This document shows, piece after piece, positions 1 to 8,968 of a stretch of 64,000 bases of DNA. The translations under genes and the position numbers were made by a program. A model generated the notes under the pieces. The model saw only the letters and a program-made list of their open reading frames with translations. It did not search any database and was not told the origin of the DNA. Numbering within the stretch: position 1 is the stretch's first letter; the number at the start of each line of letters is the position of its first letter. The stretch covers positions 2,266,001 through 2,330,000 of the forward strand of contig NZ_FNSI01000001.1 in NCBI RefSeq assembly GCF_900104955.1, given 5' to 3'. This DNA is from Beijerinckia sp. 28-YEA-48 (lineage in GTDB: Bacteria > Pseudomonadota > Alphaproteobacteria > Rhizobiales > Beijerinckiaceae).

Positions 1-52
1 TTACACTTTCGTGCAAATGCGAAATTCCTGATTTCGCCCTTTTCAGAGACAT
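1..52 (-). CDS. Possible start of the next gene downstream of rseP (bamA position), truncated by the window edge
   Basis: An ATG at 50-52 on the minus strand opens a frame with no stop to base 1 (17 codons, basic N-terminus beginning MSLKRAKSG). In alphaproteobacteria rseP is normally followed by bamA, the outer-membrane assembly porin, so this could be its signal-peptide start. No Shine-Dalgarno sequence is seen and no diagnostic motif is available in so short a piece; the identity rests only on gene order. Confidence 0.3.
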   Translation of the reverse strand, partial: MSLKRAKSGISHLHESV

Positions 53-89
53 AGTGGCACCCACGACACGATTCAGGGTAAGCAATCAC

Positions 90-1250
90 TTAACCGCCGC
101 CAGCGCCCAACCAATTTGCTAACTTTGGGCCGACATGCAGCAGGTCGTTCATGGTCGCAAACAACATCAGCGCCATGACAAGACCAAGACCAACGCGGAA
201 ACCCCACTCCTGCTTGCGCTCGCTCATCGGGCGGCCCTTCACGGCTTCGATCGCGTAATACAGCAGATGGCCGCCATCGAGCATTGGCACCGGCAGCAAG
301 TTCAGCAAACCGATGGAAATCGACAGGATCGCCGCCAAATTCAGCAGCGCCCCGAAGCTGACTTTGGCCACGACGCCGGAGATTTCAGCGATCCGAATCG
401 GACCGGAGATTTGATCGGTCGATTCGCGCCCGACAAACACGCCGCCGATGAAGGAAACCGTCCGCTCAATAATGAAGCTTGTCTCGTGGACCGATAGGAC
501 AGCGGCTTGTGGCAGGCTGAAGCTCTGGATACGCCAGTTTTCCGGGGTCACTAACGCCTCGACGCCAATCGAGCCGACGCGATTCTTGCCAAACGGCGTC
601 ACCAGCTCCCGCAGGCGCGGCGTCACGGTCAGGTTCACATCCTTATTGGCGCGCTGGACGACAAAGGTGAGCGGAACATCGGGCGAAATCTGAACGATTC
701 GCTGCATCTCGCCCCAGTTTTCGATCGGGTTCCCGTTGATGGAAACCACCACGTCCCCGGACTGGAAACCGGCCGCCTCAGCCGCCTGACCGGGCTGGAC
801 CCGGTTGATCTGGGGAACATAATCGCCCCTGCCCTGGATCCAGAAGCTGCCGGTGAAGATCACCAATCCGAGCAGGAAGCTGGCCGCCGGTCCGGCGAAG
901 ACGATGGCCGCGCGTTTCCACACCGGCTGGGCGAAAAAGCTGATCTTGCGCTCCTCCGGCGACATGTTCGCCTGGATTTCGGACGCGCCCATGCTGGCCG
1001 CATTGGGATCGCCATGGAATTTCACATAGCCGCCCAGGGGAATCCAGGCGAAGCGCCAACGGGTTCCCTTCTTGTCGGTGAAGGCGACGATCTCGCGACC
1101 AAAGCCGATCGAAAAGGCATCCGCCTTGACGCCGCACCAGCGGCCGACCAGGAAATGGCCTAGCTCGTGAAAGAAAACGACAATGGTGAGGACGAACAGA
1201 AACGGGACAAGGTAACTCGCCATGCCCCAGAGATGCTGCACTAACGCCAT
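90..1250 (-). CDS. rseP: RseP-type site-2 protease (RIP metalloprotease)
   Basis: Intramembrane zinc metalloprotease of the M50 family, 386 residues, which cleaves transmembrane anchors such as anti-sigma factors. The zinc motif HELGH is at residues 28-32 in the first membrane segment. A PDZ domain follows at about 140-215 (GFQSGDVVVSINGNPI). The second metal-binding motif, LLPVPMLDGGH, is near residue 320 and precedes the last membrane helices. It is the last complete gene of the minus-strand cluster frr-uppS-cdsA-dxr-rseP, 95 bp after dxr. Length and topology fit the family, so the identification is firm. The substrate in this organism is not evident from the sequence. Confidence 0.96.
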   Translation of the reverse strand: MALVQHLWGMASYLVPFLFVLTIVVFFHELGHFLVGRWCGVKADAFSIGFGREIVAFTDKKGTRWRFAWIPLGGYVKFHGDPNAASMGASEIQANMSPEERKISFFAQPVWKRAAIVFAGPAASFLLGLVIFTGSFWIQGRGDYVPQINRVQPGQAAEAAGFQSGDVVVSINGNPIENWGEMQRIVQISPDVPLTFVVQRANKDVNLTVTPRLRELVTPFGKNRVGSIGVEALVTPENWRIQSFSLPQAAVLSVHETSFIIERTVSFIGGVFVGRESTDQISGPIRIAEISGVVAKVSFGALLNLAAILSISIGLLNLLPVPMLDGGHLLYYAIEAVKGRPMSERKQEWGFRVGLGLVMALMLFATMNDLLHVGPKLANWLGAGGG

Positions 1251-1345
1251 ACTGGTTCGCCTCCAGCCGTACCGCCCACTGGTCTGGAGCGCCCGGCCGC
1301 GTAGTTAATAAATCCTTACTATGGCGGCACTTTGCCGGAGTACAG

Positions 1346-2557
1346 TCAACGCGCCAAGAGGACGCGGCACCTTTCTCTGGAAACATGGTCAACAGCGAGG
1401 GCCTCGTCGATCGTCGCAGGCTCGCGCGCTTCGCCTGCCGCCACCGCCTGATCGCAGATTTTTTCAACGATTCCAGCAATTTCCTGAAAGCCTATCTGGC
1501 GCGACAGGAATAGTTCCACCGCCACCTCATTGGCCGCGTTTAGAACAGTCGGCAGTCCCTGCCCGTGGCGCAGGGCGTTGATCGCCACGGCCAGCGCCGG
1601 AAAGCGATCGAGATCAGGGCGTTCAAAGGTCAAGCTGCCGATTTCGGCCAGGTCGAGCCGGCGCGTCCGCGTCGTCATGCGCGCCGGATAGCCCAGACAA
1701 TGGGCGATCGGCACCGCCATGTCGGGCTGGGCGAGCCCGGCCGTCACCGCGCCATCGGCAAAGGCGACGAGGCCATGAACGATCGACTGCGGGTGAACGA
1801 GCACGTCGAGGCGCTCCGCCTCAACGCCGAACAGATAATGCGCCTCGATCAGTTCGAGGCCTTTGTTCATCAGTCCGGCGGAATCGATCGTTACCTTCGG
1901 GCCCATCGCCCAATTGGGATGGGCCAGCGCCTGCTCCGGCGTCGCCGCCGCGATCTGCTCGCGCGACCAATTGCGGAACGGACCGCCGGAAGCCGTGAGA
2001 ATCATCTTCTCGATGGTCGAGGGATCGGCGCCACCGAGAGCCTGGAAGATGGCGTTGTGCTCGCTGTCCATCGGCAGCACATCGCCATTGGCCCTCTGCA
2101 CCGTGCGCATGAAGGGCGCGCCGGCACAAACCAGACATTCCTTGTTGGCGAGCGCGATGGCGCGACCGGCCAAAGCCGCCGCATGGGTGGGACGCACGCC
2201 GGCCGTGCCGGCAATGCCCGCGATCACGAGATCGGACGGCAGCGCCGCCGCTTCGCACATCGCCTCGACGCCGGCTGAAACAGCGATGCCCGTGCCGGAG
2301 AGCGCCTGGCGCAGCGCTTCATAGCGATCGGCGCGCGCGATCACGGCGCGATGCGCCTTCAGCGCGATGGCGGTTTCGGCGAGCGCTTCGGCGTCCTGGC
2401 CGCCGATCACCGCTTCCACCTGAAAACGGTCGGGCGCTTCCAGAATCACATCGCGCGTCGTGCGCCCGATGGAGCCGGTGGCGCCGAGAATAACAAGCCG
2501 ACGCGGCGCGGTTTGCGCCGTCGTCTGAGGGGTTGAAAGAGCATTCACCGATCGCAT
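1346..2557 (-). CDS. dxr: 1-deoxy-D-xylulose 5-phosphate reductoisomerase
   Basis: Second enzyme of the MEP isoprenoid pathway, converting DXP to 2-C-methylerythritol 4-phosphate with NADPH; it is the target of fosmidomycin. The frame shows the NADPH loop LGATGSIGRTT, the conserved LANKECLV, the metal site PMDSEHNAIFQ, the flexible loop TASGGPFRNW, and HPNWAMGPKVTIDSAGLMNK. I use the ATG at 2557 (403 residues) because it lies 10 nt after the cdsA stop. The frame stays open to 2662, but that would overlap cdsA by 95 bp and add a non-conserved leader. It is in the same cluster as uppS, which uses the isoprenoid product. Confidence 0.96.
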   Translation of the reverse strand: MRSVNALSTPQTTAQTAPRRLVILGATGSIGRTTRDVILEAPDRFQVEAVIGGQDAEALAETAIALKAHRAVIARADRYEALRQALSGTGIAVSAGVEAMCEAAALPSDLVIAGIAGTAGVRPTHAAALAGRAIALANKECLVCAGAPFMRTVQRANGDVLPMDSEHNAIFQALGGADPSTIEKMILTASGGPFRNWSREQIAAATPEQALAHPNWAMGPKVTIDSAGLMNKGLELIEAHYLFGVEAERLDVLVHPQSIVHGLVAFADGAVTAGLAQPDMAVPIAHCLGYPARMTTRTRRLDLAEIGSLTFERPDLDRFPALAVAINALRHGQGLPTVLNAANEVAVELFLSRQIGFQEIAGIVEKICDQAVAAGEAREPATIDEALAVDHVSRERCRVLLAR

Positions 2558-2567
2558 CAGATACCGC

Positions 2568-3449
2568 TCACCACCAAACCAGCAAGCCACGCGCCGGCGC
2601 ATAAAAGCCGTTGCGCGCGAGGCCGATGATTGCCGCAAGGGTGACGGCAACGATGAAACCATCCAGCCGATCCATCGCCCCGCCGTGGCCAGGAATGAGA
2701 TGGCTCGAATCCTTGACGCCGAAATGCCGCTTCATGCCGGATTCGAACAGGTCTCCGCCCTGGGCCGCGAGACCCGCGGCAATGCCAACCAGAAACACCG
2801 GCAGCAGATTGATCTCACCGGCCGTGCGCCAATATTGCACGACACAGACACCAAGACCTGCGCCACAGACAACACCACAGATGAGGCCGGACCATGTCTT
2901 ACCCGGCGAAATACGCGGCCACAGTTTCGGGCCGCCGATCAGGCGGCCGCCGAAATAGGCCATCACGTCGGTGCCCCAGACGACCGCGAAGACCCAAAGG
3001 ATCGATGTCAGCCCTTCGAAAAAGGAAGAACGCAGCACGCAGACGGAAATCACCAGAGCGCCGGCGTAAACCAGTCCAGGCCCGGCCCACAGGGCTTTTT
3101 CACGTCCCGCCAGCAGCGCGACAACAATAGCGCCGACCAGAACAACAAGAAGGGCAATATCGGCGCGTAACGTCAGCGCCAGCTGTGCCGCAACGGCAAG
3201 TGCGACCGCACCGACGATGAGACGGTAGCGTTCTTGCCGGCCGCCCACCATCTTCTGCCATTCCCAGAAGACAGCGAAACCAGCGACCATCCAGAACAGC
3301 GCAAACACATGGCCGCCAAGCCAGGCACTGCCGAGCGCCAGAACAACCATTACGATCGCCGACAACAGCCGGGGACCGAGATCGCGCATCGCGCCTGTCT
3401 TTTGGGGTTCGGTTGGTGTCACGTCCGATGGTTTGTCCGACACGATCAC
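2568..3449 (-). CDS. cdsA: Phosphatidate cytidylyltransferase
   Basis: Integral membrane enzyme making CDP-diacylglycerol from phosphatidic acid and CTP, the entry step to all phospholipids. The 293-residue protein has a soluble N-terminus of about 25 residues followed by several hydrophobic helices. It carries the family signature near the C-terminus: [13 protein letters not shown] followed by the HGGAMDRLD block. SPGKTWSG upstream is also conserved. The start codon overlaps the uppS stop by 4 nt (ATGA), indicating translational coupling. Confidence 0.95.
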   Translation of the reverse strand: MIVSDKPSDVTPTEPQKTGAMRDLGPRLLSAIVMVVLALGSAWLGGHVFALFWMVAGFAVFWEWQKMVGGRQERYRLIVGAVALAVAAQLALTLRADIALLVVLVGAIVVALLAGREKALWAGPGLVYAGALVISVCVLRSSFFEGLTSILWVFAVVWGTDVMAYFGGRLIGGPKLWPRISPGKTWSGLICGVVCGAGLGVCVVQYWRTAGEINLLPVFLVGIAAGLAAQGGDLFESGMKRHFGVKDSSHLIPGHGGAMDRLDGFIVAVTLAAIIGLARNGFYAPARGLLVWW

Positions 3450-4258
3450 ACGCCGCTCAAGGCGACACGCCCTGGGTCCCCCGCGGCATTGACGCCGCCG
3501 AAACGCCGTTCGCGACCGGAATATTCGCGCAGCGCCATTTCCAATGCGGCCTTATCGAAATCAGGCCAGTGCAGCGGCAGGAAGACGAATTCGGCATAAG
3601 CCGCCTGCCACAGCAGGAAATTCGACAGGCGCTGTTCGCCTGACGTGCGGATGATGAGATCGGGATCGGGAATGCCCGAGGTATCGAGTTCGGCATCAAG
3701 CGCATTGGCATCGATCGACGACGCGTCGATCTCGCCGCGCAGCGCGCGTTGCGCGAGCCGTTGCGCGGCTGCCGCAATCTCCTGGCGGCTGCCATAGTTG
3801 AACGCCACCACCAGCGTCATATGCGTGTTGTGCTTGGTCAATTCCTCGGCTTCGAGCAATAGCGCTCGAATATCGCCGGCCAGCTTGTCGCGCGAACCGA
3901 TGACGCGCACGCGCACGCCGCTGCGATGCAACTCGGCAAGATCGTTGCGGATGAAGCGCTTGAGAAGGCCCATCAGATCGGCCACTTCCTGCGGCGGCCG
4001 CGACCAGTTTTCCGACGAAAAGGAATAGATGGTCACATAGGAAATTCTGAGATCGCCGGCGGCGCGGATCGTGCGACGCAGCGCTTCGACGCCACGGCGA
4101 TGGCCTTCAAAGCGCGGCAGGCCGCGCGAAGCGGCCCAACGCCCATTGCCATCCATAATAATGCCGATATGGCGCGGAATCCGGAGTACGTCGGCTGGCT
4201 TGGCGCCGTCGGTCGCTCCGGCCATCTGGTTCCGCATCACCTGCTCCGCGCTCATCAT
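3446..4258 (-). CDS. uppS: Isoprenyl transferase (undecaprenyl diphosphate synthase)
   Basis: Cis-prenyltransferase that elongates farnesyl diphosphate with isopentenyl diphosphate to the C55 lipid carrier for peptidoglycan. The catalytic motif [10 protein letters not shown] is at about residues 33-42 (the Asp binds magnesium). [20 protein letters not shown] and the C-terminal [18 protein letters not shown] are all present. The total is 270 residues with about 25 non-conserved N-terminal residues, so one of the internal Met codons (for example the second) could be the true start. It sits 20 nt after frr and overlaps cdsA by 4 nt. Confidence 0.95.
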   Translation of the reverse strand: MMSAEQVMRNQMAGATDGAKPADVLRIPRHIGIIMDGNGRWAASRGLPRFEGHRRGVEALRRTIRAAGDLRISYVTIYSFSSENWSRPPQEVADLMGLLKRFIRNDLAELHRSGVRVRVIGSRDKLAGDIRALLLEAEELTKHNTHMTLVVAFNYGSRQEIAAAAQRLAQRALRGEIDASSIDANALDAELDTSGIPDPDLIIRTSGEQRLSNFLLWQAAYAEFVFLPLHWPDFDKAALEMALREYSGRERRFGGVNAAGDPGRVALSGV

Positions 4259-4278
4259 CGCGCCCCAATCATCCGGGG

Positions 4279-4833
4279 CTAAACTTGCATGATTTCCTTT
4301 TCCTTCGACGCCAGCGTCTGATCGACCTCGGCGACGGCCTTGTCGGTCGCCTTCTGCACGTCGGTGCTGAAGCGCTTCTCGTCGTCCTCGCTGATGGCCT
4401 TGTCCTTCAGCATTTTCTTCAGCTGATCGATGCCATCGCGGCGGATGTGGCGGACGGCGACGCGCGCTTCTTCCGCATATTTATGAGCGATCTTGGCCAG
4501 CTCCTTGCGGCGCTGTTCGTTGAGCTCGGGGATGCGGATGCGCAGCGTCTGCCCCTCGGTCGTCGGATTGAGGCCAAGGTTGGCGTCGCGGATCGACTTT
4601 TCGACAGCGCCGACCATGCCCTTGTCCCAGACCTGGACGGCCAGCAAACGCGGCTCCGGCACCGAGACGGTCGCCACCTGATTGAGGGGCATGGACTGGC
4701 CATAGGCCACGACCTGGATAGGATCGAGCAGGCCGGCCGAGGCGCGGCCGGTGCGCAGGCCCGAAAATTCGTGTTTCAGCGACTGGATCGAACTCTGCAT
4801 CCGCCGCTGAAGATCAGCGATGTCATATGCCAT
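4279..4833 (-). CDS. frr: Ribosome recycling factor
   Basis: Splits post-termination ribosomes with EF-G. The protein is 184 residues, the normal length. It has the helical-domain motifs [15 protein letters not shown] near the N-terminus and [22 protein letters not shown] in the middle (short pieces quoted of a longer conserved run). It lies between pyrH and uppS in the order typical of alphaproteobacteria. Confidence 0.96.
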   Translation of the reverse strand: MAYDIADLQRRMQSSIQSLKHEFSGLRTGRASAGLLDPIQVVAYGQSMPLNQVATVSVPEPRLLAVQVWDKGMVGAVEKSIRDANLGLNPTTEGQTLRIRIPELNEQRRKELAKIAHKYAEEARVAVRHIRRDGIDQLKKMLKDKAISEDDEKRFSTDVQKATDKAVAEVDQTLASKEKEIMQV

Positions 4834-4900
4834 GATCTATTTCCGTTATCCCTTCGGGCCGGGGCCCGCGATTACGCCATTTCAGCCGGAGCTGTTGTTC

Positions 4901-5611
4901 TTACGGCGCCACGACCGTGAATGTGCCCTTACCAAGCAGGGCGTTGCTGATCGCATTGGGTTCCGCGATCGAGAATACGATTATCGGAATTAGGTTCTCG
5001 CGGGCAAGGGCAAAGGCCGCCGTATCCATGATCGCAAGATTCTTGGCTATGGCCTCGTCATGGCTCAATTTGTCATAGCGGGTGGCCGTCTTGTCCTTCT
5101 TCGGGTCGGCCGAATAGACGCCATCGACCTGGGTCGCCTTCATGACCGCGTCGGCCGACAGTTCGGCTGCCCGCAGCACCGCGCCGGTATCGGTGGTGAA
5201 GAACGGGCTGCCCGTTCCGCCCGCCAAAACGGTCACCCGCCCCTTGGTCAGATGGTTCAGGGCGGCCTGGCGTGAATAGGGCTGGCAGACATAGGGCATG
5301 GGCACCGCCGACAGGGCGCGGGCCGAATGCCCGGCCTTTTCGACTGCATGCTCGAGCGCCAAGGCGTTCATCACCGTCGCCAACATACCAATGGAATCAG
5401 CGCGGGCACGGTCGATCCCCTTGGTCGCGCCCTGGATGCCGCGGAAGAAATTGCCGCCGCCGACAACGACGGCGATCTCAAAACCGGCATCGGCGGCCCG
5501 GGCCAGATCGGTGGCGATCCGCTCCAAAGTGGGCTGGTCAAGGCCATGGGTGGTCGAGCCCATCAGGGCCTCCCCCGACAATTTGACCACGACGCGCTTT
5601 AACGGACCCAT
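4901..5611 (-). CDS. pyrH: UMP kinase
   Basis: Amino-acid-kinase-fold enzyme phosphorylating UMP to UDP for pyrimidine nucleotides. The protein is 236 residues with the N-terminal VVKLSGEALMG, the glycine-rich VVVGGGNFFRG and the C-terminal IVFSIAEPNAISNALLG. In most relatives pyrH follows tsf directly; here tsf lies 2.3 kb upstream with fsr and irr in between, so pyrH probably has its own promoter in 5612-5750. Confidence 0.96.
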   Translation of the reverse strand: MGPLKRVVVKLSGEALMGSTTHGLDQPTLERIATDLARAADAGFEIAVVVGGGNFFRGIQGATKGIDRARADSIGMLATVMNALALEHAVEKAGHSARALSAVPMPYVCQPYSRQAALNHLTKGRVTVLAGGTGSPFFTTDTGAVLRAAELSADAVMKATQVDGVYSADPKKDKTATRYDKLSHDEAIAKNLAIMDTAAFALARENLIPIIVFSIAEPNAISNALLGKGTFTVVAP

Positions 5612-5787
5612 TTTTCAACACCCCAACGCTTAGCTGAAATCCAGCCAAACACTGATCGCTAGCCCGATTCGAGGGCCCCTCGCCAGTGCCAGGAGCCGGT
5701 GTTCCCAGGAAATGGTCAAGGCGGCGAGGAATATCTGGACAGAAGCACCGTAACCAGCACAATGGAGAGATCAAGAAACCTCGATTT

Positions 5788-5804
5788 TTCAGAACTGTTC
5801 TAAT
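5788..5804. promoter_or_regulatory. Irr box (ICE-like dyad) upstream of irr
   Basis: TTCAGAACTGTTCTAAT matches the rhizobial iron control element TTTAGAA-N3-TTCTAAA at 12 of 14 defined positions. It lies about 115 nt upstream of the irr start, between irr and pyrH. The consensus is established for Irr binding; binding here is inferred. Confidence 0.5.
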
Positions 5805-5838
5805 CTGGCCGGAAAGTTGCATCGGCAGGGCTGTGATT

Positions 5839-5852
5839 TTGATCTAGATCAA
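5839..5852. promoter_or_regulatory. FNR/FixK-type box in the irr promoter
   Basis: TTGATCTAGATCAA is a perfect TTGAT-N4-ATCAA palindrome, the consensus for FNR/FixK oxygen regulators. With the -10 CATAAT at 5875-5880 the predicted start is near 5887. That puts the box centre at -41.5, the class II activator position. Confidence 0.6.
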
Positions 5853-5917
5853 ATTTTGATGACAGAAACCTGGCCATAATATATAACTGAAGGTGCAAAT
5901 TTTCGGGCCCGCCCAAA

Positions 5918-6400
5918 ATGCTACAAAAGGAACTGGGAAAAGTGGCGTCTGTTAGCTCTCGTCCGCCCCTCGGAGGGATTGGTTGCGTTCCGCGCTTGGT
6001 CAGCGAAAAGCTGCGCAAGGCGGGGCTTCGTCCGACACGGCAACGTCTGGCCCTCGGCTGGCTGCTGTTTGGCAAGGGTGATCGTCACCTGACCGCCGAG
6101 CAGCTCTACGAGGAAGCTCGCGGTGCGCGGGTGAACATGTCGCTGGCGACCGTCTACAACACCCTGCGTCAGTTCACGGAAAGCGGCCTGCTGCGCGAAG
6201 TGGCCCTGTTCGGCTCCAAGGTCTGGTACGACACCAACACCGGCCCGCACTATCACTACTACGTCGAGGAACAGGACGAGCTGTTCGACATTCCCGACAC
6301 GATGGTGCCGCATCTCGCCGTTCCCGGCGCGCCGGAAGGCATGATCATCGCTGGCGTCGACGTGATCGTCCGCCTGAAAAAGGCCCCGACCGCGGCCTGA
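5918..6400 (+). CDS. irr: Irr-type iron response regulator (Fur family)
   Basis: Haem-responsive repressor/activator of the Fur superfamily that replaces Fur as main iron regulator in many Hyphomicrobiales. The diagnostic stretch LRKAGLRPTRQRLALGWLLF is followed by the winged helix (SLATVYNTLRQF) and a C-terminal metal region. Two haem-related sites differ from the classical Bradyrhizobium form. The N-terminal GCP motif reads GCVP, and the HHH cluster reads HYHYY. The ATG at 5918 has no Shine-Dalgarno; a GTG at 5942, preceded by AAAAGG and GGGAAAA, would give a protein 8 residues shorter and may be the true start. A strong terminator follows at 6439. Confidence 0.9.
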   Translation: MLQKELGKVASVSSRPPLGGIGCVPRLVSEKLRKAGLRPTRQRLALGWLLFGKGDRHLTAEQLYEEARGARVNMSLATVYNTLRQFTESGLLREVALFGSKVWYDTNTGPHYHYYVEEQDELFDIPDTMVPHLAVPGAPEGMIIAGVDVIVRLKKAPTAA

Positions 6401-6438
6401 TGATCTGAGGTTCAATTGCCTGAGGTTCAGAAATGACA

Positions 6439-6467
6439 AACGGCCCCTTTCGGGGCCGTTTTCTTTT
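6439..6467 (+). terminator. Rho-independent terminator of irr
   Basis: The inverted repeat AACGGCCCC-TTT-CGGGGCCGTT at 6439-6460 is followed by TTTTCTTTT. It lies 39 nt after the irr stop, on the plus strand. Confidence 0.9.
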
Positions 6468-6524
6468 GTGCCAATGGCTGTCGTCGGCCCCCGGCTCCCA
6501 TCGGGAACCGAGGCCCCTCCCCGC

Positions 6525-7751
6525 CTAGCGCCGCTCGAGATTGGGCAGGAACCAGGCGACCACGCCGATCAGCGGCAGGAAAGCGCAGATCCGGAACACC
6601 AGGTCCAGGCTAGTAAGGTCAGCCAGATGGCCGAGCGCCGCCGCCGCGATCCCCGACATGCCGAAGGCGAAGCCAAGGAAGAGGCCCGACAGCATGCCGG
6701 TGCGGCCCGGCACCAATTCCAGCGCGTAGACGACGATCTGCGACATCGATGAAGCCGTGATGAAGCCGATGAACACCGTCAGCACCGCCGCCCAGAACAG
6801 GCTGGCATAGGGCAGCATCAGGGTAAACGGCAGCGCGCCCAGGATCGAGAACCAGATGATGTACTTGCGGCCAAAACGGTCGCCAAGCGGGCCGCCGAAA
6901 TAGACACCAGCCGCCGTCGCCCCCATGAACAGGAACAGATAGAGCTGCGCATCGCGCAGGGTCACCTGGAACTTTTCCATCAGATAGAAGGTGTAGAACG
7001 TGTTGAGGCTCGCCGAGTAAAAGCTCTTCGAGAACATCAGCAGCAACAGTATCGAGATGATGGTGATGACCTTGGTGCTGGTGAAGCCATGCACCGAGGC
7101 GCCCCCAGAGCGGCGCTTCACCTTGCCTTCGCGCTTGATCGCAGCCGCATACCAGCGACCAACCCACGCCAGAACCGCCATGGCCAAGAGAGCGACGGCC
7201 GCGAACCAGACCAGACCACGCTGACCGAGCGGCACGACGACGAAGGCGGCCAGCAGCGGTCCCGCCGCCTGACCGAAATTACCGCCGACTTGGAACGTCG
7301 CCTGAGCCGTGCCCATACGGCCGCCCGCGGCCATGCGCACCACGCGCGAGCCTTCCGGATGGAAGATCGAAGAACCGATACCGACGGTGGCCGCGGCCAG
7401 AAGCAGAGTCCAATAGCTGCCCGCATAAGCCAACAGCAGCAGACCGATCAGGGTCGCGCCCATGCCGGCAGCGAGCCCCCAAGGGGTCGGCTTCTTGTCA
7501 GTGTACATGCCGATGAACGGCTGGAAGATCGACGCCGTGATCTGGAACGCCAGAGCGATATAGCCGATCTGGGAGAAGTCGAGGCTGTAGGTGTCCTTCA
7601 GCATCGGCAAGACGGCTGACAGGAGTGACTGCAGCAGGTCGTTCAGGAAATGCGCGAAGCACATGATCCAAAGAATCGCGTGCACGGGTCCCACCGCATC
7701 AAGAGCGCCCGACGGCGCGGCCCCAACCTTGACTTCGGCATTGGCGCTCAT
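6525..7751 (-). CDS. Fsr-like MFS efflux transporter (fosmidomycin resistance family)
   Basis: Twelve-helix major facilitator of about 408 residues. AHFLNDLLQSLLSAVLPML in the first helix, GIGSSIFHPEGSR around helix 5 and GPLGDRFGRKYIIW in the second half are characteristic of the Fsr group. E. coli Fsr exports fosmidomycin, an inhibitor of Dxr. The start at 7751 has AGGA about 10 nt upstream; the frame is open to 7823 but the extra residues are not conserved. The gene interrupts the usual tsf-pyrH junction only 4 kb from dxr. The real substrate is unknown. Confidence 0.85.
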   Translation of the reverse strand: MSANAEVKVGAAPSGALDAVGPVHAILWIMCFAHFLNDLLQSLLSAVLPMLKDTYSLDFSQIGYIALAFQITASIFQPFIGMYTDKKPTPWGLAAGMGATLIGLLLLAYAGSYWTLLLAAATVGIGSSIFHPEGSRVVRMAAGGRMGTAQATFQVGGNFGQAAGPLLAAFVVVPLGQRGLVWFAAVALLAMAVLAWVGRWYAAAIKREGKVKRRSGGASVHGFTSTKVITIISILLLLMFSKSFYSASLNTFYTFYLMEKFQVTLRDAQLYLFLFMGATAAGVYFGGPLGDRFGRKYIIWFSILGALPFTLMLPYASLFWAAVLTVFIGFITASSMSQIVVYALELVPGRTGMLSGLFLGFAFGMSGIAAAALGHLADLTSLDLVFRICAFLPLIGVVAWFLPNLERR

Positions 7752-7920
7752 AGCGACATAGTCCTGAAAGATCTTGAAAAGACGAAAGGTGGCGTGGGGG
7801 AGAACCCGCACGCCACCCTCCAAACGGTGACTGTAAAATAATCCAAGCTTCGGCTTGCGACAATCGCCCGGCCCGCGCCCCAGTCATGCGTGAGGGGCAT
7901 GCGGACCGAAGAGATTGGGA

Positions 7921-8844
7921 TCAGCCCTTGGACATGCTCGCGACTTCGGCGGCGAAGTCCGGAGCTTCGGTCTTCTCGATGCCCTCGCCCAACGCGTAGC
8001 GCACGAAGCCCTTCAGCGCGACCGGCGCGCCGGCGGTCTTGGCGGCTTCGTTGACGATCTGGGAGACCGTCTTGGCGGGATCATGGATGAAGGCCTGCTC
8101 GACCAGGGTCACTTCCTTGTAATAGGTCTTGAGCCCGGACTCGACGATCTTCTCCAGCACATTGGCCGGCTTGCCAGCGTTCTTCTCGCGCAGCACGTTC
8201 TTCTCGCGCTCGATGGTCGCGGGATCGATACCGGTCGCATCGAGAGCCAGCGGGGACGCGGCGGCGATGTGCATGGCGATCTTGCGGCCGAGGTCGGCGA
8301 GCGCGGCGGCGTTGCCGGTCGACTCAAGTCCGACGATGACACCGATCTTGCCTTGGCCTTCGCTGACGGCGTTATGAACGTAATGGCCGATGAAGCCCTG
8401 AGCGACCGTCACCGAAGCGGCGCGGCGCAGGGTCATGTTCTCGCCGATGGTGGCGATGGCATTCGAAATCGCGTCGGCTACGGTAACGCCGCCGGGATAA
8501 TGCTGATCGCGCAGCTTCTCCACGTCGACAATGCCCTTCTCCAGGGCGACGAGCGCGATCGAACGGGCGAGCGCCTGGAATTCTTCGTTGCGCGCAACGA
8601 AGTCGGTCTCGGAGTTCACTTCGACGACAACGCCCTGATGGCCGTTGACGGCAACCGTGACGAGCCCTTCGGCCGCGACGCGGTCAGATTTCTTAGCGGC
8701 CTTCGAAAGGCCCTTCTTGCGCAGCCAGTCGATGGCCGCCTCGATGTCGCCGCCAGTCTCATTGAGCGCGGACTTACAATCCATCATGCCGGCGCCGGTC
8801 TTTTCGCGCAGGTCTTTCACCATCGCAGCGGTAATGTTCGCCAT
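7921..8844 (-). CDS. tsf: Elongation factor Ts
   Basis: Guanine nucleotide exchange factor for EF-Tu, 307 residues. The N-terminal UBA-like domain starts [20 protein letters not shown] and the [10 protein letters not shown] motif of the core is present. The ATG at 8844 is chosen because AAGGAA lies 7 nt upstream; a TTG two codons earlier is unlikely. It is cotranscribed with rpsB, across a gap that holds a strong hairpin. Confidence 0.97.
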   Translation of the reverse strand: MANITAAMVKDLREKTGAGMMDCKSALNETGGDIEAAIDWLRKKGLSKAAKKSDRVAAEGLVTVAVNGHQGVVVEVNSETDFVARNEEFQALARSIALVALEKGIVDVEKLRDQHYPGGVTVADAISNAIATIGENMTLRRAASVTVAQGFIGHYVHNAVSEGQGKIGVIVGLESTGNAAALADLGRKIAMHIAAASPLALDATGIDPATIEREKNVLREKNAGKPANVLEKIVESGLKTYYKEVTLVEQAFIHDPAKTVSQIVNEAAKTAGAPVALKGFVRYALGEGIEKTEAPDFAAEVASMSKG

Positions 8845-8882
8845 GAGCAATTTCCTTGCAGATTTCCTTAGGATCGGAACGT

Positions 8883-8910
8883 CTTCGCCTCAGCGTGAGC
8901 TGAGGCGAAG
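8883..8910. other. Perfect 12-bp hairpin in the rpsB-tsf gap
   Basis: CTTCGCCTCAGC-GTGA-GCTGAGGCGAAG is a perfect stem with a 4-nt loop in the 124-nt rpsB-tsf gap. No T-run follows on the minus strand, so it looks like a transcript-processing, stability or attenuation element rather than a full terminator. Confidence 0.6.
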
Positions 8911-8968
8911 GATTGAGCGTCTATCGCGACGTTTAAATGTCGCTATTTGAAGTCGAGGCGGGCTGGCC

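Larger units (their letters stand above)
5612..5917. other. Divergent pyrH/irr intergenic region
   Basis: No gene is visible in these 306 bases. They hold the promoter side of pyrH (minus strand) and of irr (plus strand). Two dyads are recognisable and listed separately: an Irr-box-like sequence at 5788-5804 and an FNR/FixK box at 5839-5852. A candidate -10, CATAAT, lies at 5875-5880. Confidence 0.7.

Noticed and set aside
778-1479. 233-codon minus-strand frame between rseP and dxr
   Set aside because: It overlaps both genes in a different frame, and the two real genes explain the region.
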